Origin: an uncultured Gammaproteobacteria bacterium
GTDB taxonomy: Bacteria; Pseudomonadota; Gammaproteobacteria; Nitrosococcales; Methylophagaceae
Length of the DNA stretch: 64,000 nucleotides
Assembly (NCBI GenBank): GCA_937900515.1
Contig: CALCCU010000112.1
Location: 62,001 to 126,000, forward strand
Reading direction: 5' to 3'
Program-made: the position numbers and the translations under genes
Notes under the pieces: generated by a model
Seen by the model: the letters and a program-made list of their open reading frames with translations, nothing else
Database searches by the model: none
Told to the model about the DNA's origin: nothing
Shown here: positions 57,729 through 64,000 of the stretch, in pieces
How the letters are laid out: every line of letters begins with the position of its first letter
Numbering within the stretch: the first letter of the stretch is position 1

Positions 57729-59069
57729 TTATCCAAACAGTCTTGTTAAGTCATTGAAAAAGGCCAGAATCATTAGCATGACAAGCAACAAAATTCCTAT
57801 TTTTTGCAACATTGACTGCGTATATTCAGATAAAGGTTTCCCACGTAACCACTCGATCAAATAGAACGCCAGGTGTCCACCATCTAACATAGGAATTGGC
57901 ATAAGGTTTAGTAAGCCTAAACTGATACTTATCATGGCTAAGAAACCCATAAACGAAATCAAACCATGTTCAGCCGATGAGCCAGCATATTGAGCAATCG
58001 TTACTGGACCGCCAATATTTGTGCTTGAAACCTCTCCCATAAGCATACCAACAATGCTTTTAACTGTCGCACTTGAAAATTGCCATGTTTGAGAAAAACC
58101 TTTATACAGTGCGCTGAATACACCATACTGCTCTATAGCCAAATAACGATCATCTATTGTTGTTTTACTCACATCGACCATAGCACCGATCCTACCTATC
58201 CCATCATCTCCTGCTGATGGGGTAACGCTAAGCACATATTTTTGCTGCTGACGCTCAATTGTAAATTCAAGTGGTGTATTTGGACTAGCTTGGACAAGCT
58301 TGACAACATCCATCCAATTATTTATCTGCTGATTACCGACAAATAAAATCTTATCTCCTTGCTGGATGCCTGATTTCTTCGCTTCACCTGTATCCGTAAC
58401 CGAAGCAATAAATGGAAGAACCTCTATTGAATAAGGTTTTATACCTAAGCTATCTAGTAATGGCTTAGCTGAATTAGAAAAATCATATTGAGCGACATCT
58501 AATTCTACATCACGAGCGCTATTGCCATCAGATACAAGTAAATCTACTTTTCCACCATCAATTGCTATATTAGCCAGTATTCTAGTTACACTGGCTAATG
58601 TTGGTGTTTTATAGCCATCTACCTCTAAAATCACATCGCCTGTAACGAGTTGCGCTACGTAAGCAGGAGAGTCAAGCTCTACCTCTGAAATAATTGGTTT
58701 CTGTCCCGGAATACCGATCATGAAAATCAGCCAATAAGCAAATATTGCAAACAATAAGTTAGCCAGTGGGCCAGCGATCACTATTGCACTGCGGGCAGCT
58801 AACGACTTGTTATTGAATGCCTGATTACGAAGGTGCTCATCGACTTCACCCTCTCTCTCATCTAGCATTTTCACATAACCACCCAGCGGCAGTGCAGAGA
58901 CACTAAATTCAGTGCCACTTTTACTTACTCGTTTCCAAAGAGGTTTACCAAAGCCTATTGAAAATTTAAGTACTTTGACCCCGCATCGGCGTGCCACCCA
59001 ATAATGTCCATATTCATGGACTACAATTAGAATAGCGAGTGTGATTAGTAAATAAAAAACTGACTGCAT
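57729..59069 (-). CDS. rseP: site-2 metalloprotease RseP
   Basis: 446 residues with four membrane helices. The zinc motif HEYGH is at residues 18-22 and the third ligand is in NLMPIPMLDGGHL near the C-terminus. Two PDZ domains lie between (about 110-310). In E. coli it cleaves RseA in the sigma-E envelope response. A stretch of 58 bases separates it from bamA. Confidence 0.95.
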   Translation of the reverse strand: MQSVFYLLITLAILIVVHEYGHYWVARRCGVKVLKFSIGFGKPLWKRVSKSGTEFSVSALPLGGYVKMLDEREGEVDEHLRNQAFNNKSLAARSAIVIAGPLANLLFAIFAYWLIFMIGIPGQKPIISEVELDSPAYVAQLVTGDVILEVDGYKTPTLASVTRILANIAIDGGKVDLLVSDGNSARDVELDVAQYDFSNSAKPLLDSLGIKPYSIEVLPFIASVTDTGEAKKSGIQQGDKILFVGNQQINNWMDVVKLVQASPNTPLEFTIERQQQKYVLSVTPSAGDDGIGRIGAMVDVSKTTIDDRYLAIEQYGVFSALYKGFSQTWQFSSATVKSIVGMLMGEVSSTNIGGPVTIAQYAGSSAEHGLISFMGFLAMISISLGLLNLMPIPMLDGGHLAFYLIEWLRGKPLSEYTQSMLQKIGILLLVMLMILAFFNDLTRLFG

Positions 59070-59070
59070 C

Positions 59071-60246
59071 TTATACTATCAAGGCTTTTGCCAACTCACG
59101 AGCTTGGAAATCATCATCAAGAATTTGTTGTAAAGTATCACCACTGCTGGCTGATAAGCTAGTTAATACTTGCTCATTCACTTGAGCTATACCTGTATAT
59201 TTAAGTTGCTTATTTAGAAACGCGTCTACCGCAACCTCATTGGCAGCGTTCAATATGGCAGTACTCGTTCCGCCAGCATCCAATGCTTGATAAGCAAGAG
59301 CTAAGCAAGGAAAGTGTTCATAATCAGCTACCGCGAAGTCTAAACGACCTGCTGCTGCAAGATTTAGAGGTGCAACCCCAGAATCAATTCTCTCTGGCCA
59401 TGCAAGCGCATTGGCTATTGGGGTTCTCATATCTGGATTACCCATCTGAGCTAACATAGAGCCATCAATATAATCGACCATTGAGTGGATAATACTTTGA
59501 CGATGCAGTAACACTTCTATTTGGTTGCTAGCCATACCAAACAACCAGTGTGCTTCTATTACTTCAAGGCCTTTATTCATCATCGTGGCAGAGTCTACCG
59601 AAATCTTTTGTCCCATTGACCAATTTGGATGAGCTACTGCCTGCTCAGGTGTAACGTGCTCAAGATCAGCTATATCATAGTCACGAAATGGACCACCGGA
59701 TGCAGTAAGGACAATTTTCCGTACACCTCTGCCGTCATAGTGATACTGTTGTTGCTGACCAACAGGTAAACATTGCCAAATAGCATTATGTTCACTATCT
59801 ACTGGTAATAAAGTAGCATGGTTTGCTTCAACTTCTCGCATAAACAATCCACCACTCATCACGAGGGCTTCTTTGTTGGCTAATAAGATATGCTTTCCTG
59901 ATTTTGCTGCTGCCAAAGTAGGTAATAAACCAGCCGCACCAACAATTGCTGCCATGACATAATCAACGTCATGACTTTCTGCAACTTGCACCAATGCTTG
60001 TTCGCCAGAAAGTACTTCTGTGTTAGAGCTGACACCTTTAAGTTTATTAGCTAAAGTTTCAGCCGCTTGTTCATCCAGCATGACTGCAATTTTAGGATTA
60101 AATTGCTGGCATTGCTCGAACATAACATCGACTGACCGATTCGCTGTCAGTGCATAAACGCTGTACTTTTCTGGGTGAAGTGAAAGTACATTGAGTGTGC
60201 TGACACCGATTGATCCTGTTGATCCGAGTAAGGTAACCGCTTTCAC
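59071..60246 (-). CDS. dxr: 1-deoxy-D-xylulose 5-phosphate reductoisomerase
   Basis: 391 residues. NADPH motif GSTGSIGVSTLNVL (8-21), LLANKEALVMSGG, the metal/substrate region PVDSEHNAIWQ and the flexible loop around HPNWSMGQKISVDSATMMNK are present. Second step of the MEP isoprenoid pathway; supplies precursors for UppS in the same operon. One base from rseP. Confidence 0.97.
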   Translation of the reverse strand: MKAVTLLGSTGSIGVSTLNVLSLHPEKYSVYALTANRSVDVMFEQCQQFNPKIAVMLDEQAAETLANKLKGVSSNTEVLSGEQALVQVAESHDVDYVMAAIVGAAGLLPTLAAAKSGKHILLANKEALVMSGGLFMREVEANHATLLPVDSEHNAIWQCLPVGQQQQYHYDGRGVRKIVLTASGGPFRDYDIADLEHVTPEQAVAHPNWSMGQKISVDSATMMNKGLEVIEAHWLFGMASNQIEVLLHRQSIIHSMVDYIDGSMLAQMGNPDMRTPIANALAWPERIDSGVAPLNLAAAGRLDFAVADYEHFPCLALAYQALDAGGTSTAILNAANEVAVDAFLNKQLKYTGIAQVNEQVLTSLSASSGDTLQQILDDDFQARELAKALIV

Positions 60247-60250
60247 TTAG

Positions 60251-61072
60251 TCATACCCCTAATAAAAATAGACCCGCAGTAAAAACAGGTACAGCTGCTA
60301 TTAAACTATCGATACGGTCTAACATTCCACCATGCCCAGGTAGTAAGTTACCGCTATCTTTGACGCCATAACAACGCTTAAATAAACTTTCGAACAAATC
60401 ACCTGAGATCGATATAGCGAGCGATACAGCCGATAATAGCAACCAGTTAAATAAGGATAGTGAGCCTGATAACTCACTCACAAAACCTATCACAGCCCAA
60501 ATTGCTCCAAGAAACACAGCGCCACCAACACCCTGCCAACTCTTGTTTGGGCTGATAGCTTTTGCTAATGGTGTTTTACCCCATCGTTTACCAGCAAAGT
60601 AGCCACCCGTGTCCGCTAGCCATACCAATACCATGACGTATAACAATTGTTGAGGGCCTAGCAACGTTGATGCATGTAATTGTGTCCCTCCATGCCAAAA
60701 TAGTGCTAATACGAATACTGCCATCGCTAATGCAGCTGTTGAATTTTTAAAAACGGCTGCCACTTTAGTAGGTAATGCCGTATGTGCATACATGCCTATG
60801 AATAAAGTAATAGTAAGCCAAGCTATAATGATGAGACTCTGTAAGCCTGTGACAGAAAGAAAACTAAGCAATACTGTAGCAAGCAATAAGCTCAAAAAAG
60901 CAAAGAACTGATGCGTAACAGTCTTAAAACCAATAATTGAAAACCATTCATATGCAGCTAAACCAACGATGCCAGCTAATAAATACTGAAAAATACCAGT
61001 AGGCAAGAATAAAATGGCAACAACAACGATGGGAATAAGAACCATCGCGGTTAATAATCGCTGTTTAAGCAT
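60251..61072 (-). CDS. cdsA: phosphatidate cytidylyltransferase CdsA
   Basis: 273 residues from the ATG at 61072, which overlaps the uppS end by 8 bases; the frame is open 25 codons further upstream inside uppS but those residues are not CdsA-like. About eight membrane helices and the family signature LFKRCYGVKDSGNLLPGHGG plus MLDRIDSL. It makes CDP-diacylglycerol. Confidence 0.94.
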   Translation of the reverse strand: MLKQRLLTAMVLIPIVVVAILFLPTGIFQYLLAGIVGLAAYEWFSIIGFKTVTHQFFAFLSLLLATVLLSFLSVTGLQSLIIIAWLTITLFIGMYAHTALPTKVAAVFKNSTAALAMAVFVLALFWHGGTQLHASTLLGPQQLLYVMVLVWLADTGGYFAGKRWGKTPLAKAISPNKSWQGVGGAVFLGAIWAVIGFVSELSGSLSLFNWLLLSAVSLAISISGDLFESLFKRCYGVKDSGNLLPGHGGMLDRIDSLIAAVPVFTAGLFLLGV

Positions 61073-61808
61073 CCTCTTGCCCTTGAAGTTGTTCAGACGT
61101 TTTTCCGTAACGGCGTTCGCGTTTGCTAAAGGAAGCAATCGCGTCATCTAGATCCTCACTATCAAAATCAGGCCATAAGGTATCTGTAAAAAATAATTCG
61201 GTATAAGCTAATTGCCACAGTAAGAAGTTACTGACTCTTTGCTCGCCACCAGTTCGAATAAATAAATCAGGCTCAAAGATTCCGGACGTAGTTAGCTCAT
61301 TATTAATACTGTCTTCAGTAATGTCCTCAGGCTTTAATTCACCAGAGCATACTTTTGTAGCGAGAGCCTGTACGGCTTGAGTAACATCCCATCTCCCGCC
61401 ATAGTTAGCAGCAACATTGACCTGAAGGCCTGTATTATTTTCAGTTAGAAGTTCTGACTCACGAATTTGTGTTTGAAGACTCGTAGAAAATTTACTTATA
61501 TCTCCAAGAATTTTAAGCCTAATATTATTGCTATGCATGCGTTTAACTTGTTGCTTGAGGGCAATAGAAAAAAGCTCCATTAGCAATGAGACTTCTTTTG
61601 TCGGTCTTTTCCAGTTTTCGCTACTAAACGCAAATAAGCTAAGCACTGAAACGTTTCGTTCAATACACTGCTTGATTATTCTTTCGACAGCTTTAACCCC
61701 AGCTCTGTGTCCCATAAATCGCGGCTGGTGACGTTGCTTAGCCCAACGGCCATTACCATCCATGATAATCGCTATATGTTTAGGTACTGGAGAGTTTTCC
61801 TCTGTCAT
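61065..61808 (-). CDS. uppS: undecaprenyl diphosphate synthase
   Basis: A 247-residue cis-prenyltransferase. Substrate/metal region IIMDGNGRWAKQRHQPRFMG, SLFAFSSENWKRP, and the C-terminal RTGGEQRVSNFLLWQLAYTE and F-[TDTLWPDF] parts are all present. It makes the lipid carrier for peptidoglycan. It follows frr by 11 bases. Confidence 0.96.
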   Translation of the reverse strand: MTEENSPVPKHIAIIMDGNGRWAKQRHQPRFMGHRAGVKAVERIIKQCIERNVSVLSLFAFSSENWKRPTKEVSLLMELFSIALKQQVKRMHSNNIRLKILGDISKFSTSLQTQIRESELLTENNTGLQVNVAANYGGRWDVTQAVQALATKVCSGELKPEDITEDSINNELTTSGIFEPDLFIRTGGEQRVSNFLLWQLAYTELFFTDTLWPDFDSEDLDDAIASFSKRERRYGKTSEQLQGQEDA

Positions 61809-61819
61809 GAAGAATCGTT

Positions 61820-62377
61820 TTACACTTCCATCAAATCAGCTTCTTTTTCAGCTAATACTGTGTCGATTTGTTTGATAACAGAGTCTGTTAATTTTTGTAC
61901 GGCATCTTCTGCACCGCGTAATTCATCTTCAGAAATTTCTTTTTCTTTTAACAAATCTTTTAAAGTACCGTTTGCATCGCGTCGAATATTTCGAATCGCA
62001 ACACGCGCACCTTCAGCTTCAGACTTAGCAATCTTAACTAAGTCACGACGACGTTCTTCAGTTAAAGGTGGAATTGGAATTCGAATAGTCATACCCGCAC
62101 TATTTGGATTAACACCAAGATCTGAATTCATAATCGCTTTTTCAACCACAGATAGCATTGGCTTTTCCCATGGCGTTACAGTTAATGTTCTGGCATCTTC
62201 GACACCTACATTAGCAACTTGGCTTAATGCAACGTCAGAACCATAATAAGGGACCATAACTTGATCTAAAAGACTTGTATGTGCACGACCAGCACGAATT
62301 TTTGCCATTGCATTACCCAATGCAGTAACACTTTTCTGCATTCTTTCTGAAGCGTCTTTTTTAATATCTTCGATCAT
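61820..62377 (-). CDS. frr: ribosome recycling factor
   Basis: 185 residues, the usual length. The three-helix bundle ends [18 protein letters not shown] and [20 protein letters not shown] are characteristic. It dissociates post-termination ribosomes with EF-G. A 50-base gap separates it from pyrH. Confidence 0.97.
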   Translation of the reverse strand: MIEDIKKDASERMQKSVTALGNAMAKIRAGRAHTSLLDQVMVPYYGSDVALSQVANVGVEDARTLTVTPWEKPMLSVVEKAIMNSDLGVNPNSAGMTIRIPIPPLTEERRRDLVKIAKSEAEGARVAIRNIRRDANGTLKDLLKEKEISEDELRGAEDAVQKLTDSVIKQIDTVLAEKEADLMEV

Positions 62378-62427
62378 TTTCTTTCCTAAATCACTTTATT
62401 ACTAATCAACAGTTGGAATTAGCGAAC

Positions 62428-63153
62428 TTATTTCACTAACGTACCAATATCTTCACCATATATGATCTTGGTTAAATTACCTTCTTTGTGAACATCAAAT
62501 ACGCGTAGGGGCATTTTTTGTTCTTGGCACATAACCACCGCAGTAGTATCCATTACGGCTAAGCGCTTATCAATTACTTCATCGTAACTCAGTTCAGAAT
62601 AACGAACTGCATCGGCGTTTTTCTTAGGATCAGAATTATAAACACCATCGACTTGAGTCGCTTTTAGCATTAAATCTGCACCAATTTCTACTGCACGTAA
62701 ACTGGCAGCTGAATCAGTAGTGAAAAAAGGATTACCTGTGCCTGCCGCGAAAATAACAACACGTCCTTTTTCAAGATGTCTGATAGCACGACGACGCAAG
62801 TAATCTTCACATACTTCATTAATTTTTATTGCCGACATAACTCGACAAAATACGCCATTTTGTTCGAGTGAGTCTTGTAAGGCCAGAGCATTCATTACCG
62901 TAGCTAACATGCCCATATGGTCACCGCTTACACGGTCCATACCACTTGCCGCAAGTCCTGCACCACGAAAAATATTTCCACCACCTACGACAATACCGAG
63001 CTCAACACCTTGATTGCTAAGCTCGGTAATTTCTTTGGCAAAACGAGAAATAACCTCTGGAGCAATACCAAACTCTGCATCGCCCATCAACGCTTCACCA
63101 CTTAGTTTAAGTAGAACACGTTTATATACTGGTTTCTTTCCCATTTCTGTCAT
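62428..63153 (-). CDS. pyrH: UMP kinase
   Basis: A 241-residue amino-acid-kinase-fold enzyme. Motifs [36 protein letters not shown] and the C-terminal basic end fit PyrH. It phosphorylates UMP to UDP. The first ATG is chosen; a second one is three codons in. Between frr and tsf as in most gammaproteobacteria. Confidence 0.97.
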   Translation of the reverse strand: MTEMGKKPVYKRVLLKLSGEALMGDAEFGIAPEVISRFAKEITELSNQGVELGIVVGGGNIFRGAGLAASGMDRVSGDHMGMLATVMNALALQDSLEQNGVFCRVMSAIKINEVCEDYLRRRAIRHLEKGRVVIFAAGTGNPFFTTDSAASLRAVEIGADLMLKATQVDGVYNSDPKKNADAVRYSELSYDEVIDKRLAVMDTTAVVMCQEQKMPLRVFDVHKEGNLTKIIYGEDIGTLVK

Positions 63154-63208
63154 TATTTTATTGCCTTAGTACGTAGTAAATTTAATTTCGTGAAAGCGCT
63201 AAAAACTA

Positions 63209-64000
63209 TTAAGCACCTTTAGCTTGAGCCATTACTTCTTCAGCAAAGTTATCAACAGCTTTCTCAATACCTTCACCTACTTCGAAGAATGCAAATGAGT
63301 TGACCGAAGCATTTGATTGTTTTACTAACTTCTCAATTGTAAGATCTGGGTCTTTAACGAATGATTGACCCATTAAGCTAATTTCATTAACAAATTTGCT
63401 CATACGACCTTCAACCATTTTTTCAATGATTGCTTCTGGCTTACCGCTATCACGTGCTTGTGTAGCAACAATATCTCGTTCTTTTTCTAATAGTTCAGCA
63501 GGTAAATCAGCAGCAGAAACAGCTTGTGGACGACTTGCCGCAACATGCATCGCAATATCTTTAGCTAATGTTACATCACCACCAGAAAGGCTTACTAATG
63601 TACCGATACGATCACCGTGTCGGTATGCACCAATAACACCATCTTCAACTGACACTAATTCAAAACGACGAACTAGAATGTTCTCACCAATTTTAGCAAC
63701 AAGTGCTTGGCGAACAGTTTCGATGCTTTCACCAGCGTCATTTATGACTAAAGCCATTAGCGCTTCTAGATCAGCTGGTTGTTCAGCTAATGCTTTAGCA
63801 CTTACTTTAGCAACAAAATTCATAAAGTCTTCTGCTTTTGCTACAAAGTCAGTTTCAGAGTTAATTTCCAACATAACTGCTTGCTTGCCATCAGCAGATG
63901 TTTCAATTGCGATAACACCTTCAGCAGCAATACGATCAGATTTTTTATCTGCTTTTGCTAAACCTGATTTACGCATAGCTTCGATTGCAGCGTCAATATC
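63209..64000 (-). CDS. tsf: elongation factor Ts, N-terminus cut by window end
   Basis: About 263 C-terminal residues are visible. The frame continues to the last base of the window, so the ATG at 63976 is internal: the residues before it ([20 protein letters not shown]) are EF-Ts-like. The core motif [10 protein letters not shown] is present (about 24 residues after that), as is the conserved MHVAA region. It is the nucleotide exchange factor for EF-Tu. The missing N-terminal part is about 30 residues of the UBA-like domain; rpsB probably lies beyond. Confidence 0.95.
   Translation of the reverse strand, partial: DIDAAIEAMRKSGLAKADKKSDRIAAEGVIAIETSADGKQAVMLEINSETDFVAKAEDFMNFVAKVSAKALAEQPADLEALMALVINDAGESIETVRQALVAKIGENILVRRFELVSVEDGVIGAYRHGDRIGTLVSLSGGDVTLAKDIAMHVAASRPQAVSAADLPAELLEKERDIVATQARDSGKPEAIIEKMVEGRMSKFVNEISLMGQSFVKDPDLTIEKLVKQSNASVNSFAFFEVGEGIEKAVDNFAEEVMAQAKGA

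Noticed and set aside
61707-62246. Long open frame antisense to uppS and frr
   Set aside because: It mirrors the highly conserved frr coding sequence, has no ribosome site, and its product is unlike any known family.

Overview
This window reads as chromosome of a low-GC (roughly 40 percent) free-living gammaproteobacterium. The gene orders are gammaproteobacterial: tsf-pyrH-frr-uppS-cdsA-dxr-rseP-bamA-skp-lpxD-fabZ-lpxA, yfgM-bamB-der, fabA-fabB, dapC-dapD-arsC-like-dapE, ycbB-ycbK, and the salvage pair S-methyl-5'-thioinosine phosphorylase/hypoxanthine phosphoribosyltransferase. There is no rRNA or tRNA gene to fix the genus. The mixture (MSHA pilus genes, Lap-type secretion, HDOD protein, soluble transhydrogenase) suggests an aquatic or marine lineage, but that is inference. 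No prophage, insertion sequence, integrase, CRISPR array or restriction system was seen, so most of the window is core genome.

Layout. 1-2.2 kb: distal end of an MSHA pilus-biogenesis operon (mshI partial, a PilN-like gene, mshJ, mshK). 2.2-7.9 kb: short convergent and divergent units (dsbB, zinc-ribbon protein, roxA, nfeD-qmcA, csiV, thioinosine phosphorylase-hpt). 8-10.6 kb: a complete BtuFDC-like ABC importer. 10.7-14.8 kb: cell-wall and peptidase genes (L,D-transpeptidase YcbB, MepK/YcbK, a YgjP-like metallopeptidase, a small orphan gene and an M48 lipoprotein peptidase). 15.4-21.1 kb: trhO, ggt, tatD and a COG2509-type flavoprotein. 21.1-23.1 kb: a chemoreceptor whose periplasmic domain carries a c-type heme motif, transcribed just after a small cytochrome c. 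23.3-24.5 kb: tcdA and an HExxH protein.

24.5-25.3 kb is the one long gene-free stretch. It contains two ungapped 121-bp direct repeats, 458 bp apart, each carrying a perfect DnaA-box sequence. 26.8-30.4 kb: dapC, dapD, an arsC-like gene and dapE (lysine/peptidoglycan precursor synthesis). 30.5-33.9 kb: a zinc-type uptake cluster (His-rich small protein, outer-membrane barrel, ZnuA-like binding protein, ZnuB-like permease) with no ATPase. 34.4-39.5 kb: a minus-strand run (SDR dehydrogenase, sthA, HDOD protein, purU, MazG-like pyrophosphohydrolase, ybfF). 39.6 kb: a 57-codon gene. 39.8-41.6 kb: fabB and fabA.

41.7-47.3 kb: a Lap-type type I secretion operon (ABC transporter, HlyD adaptor, LuxR-type regulator with a degenerate receiver, TolC). 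47.5-51.1 kb: a small conserved gene, then der, bamB and yfgM. 51.3-52.5 kb: an ammonium transporter behind a good sigma-54 promoter match. 52.5-64 kb: the envelope/translation super-operon from tsf (cut by the window end) to lpxA, without lpxB.

How the parts fit. Envelope construction dominates: fatty-acid, lipid A, undecaprenyl phosphate, CDP-diacylglycerol, Bam/Skp, diaminopimelate and peptidoglycan cross-linking genes are all here. The least ordinary regions are the heme chemoreceptor pair, the DnaA-box repeats, the ATPase-less zinc cluster and the embedded regulator in the secretion operon. All functions are inferred from the sequence by eye; no database search was run.
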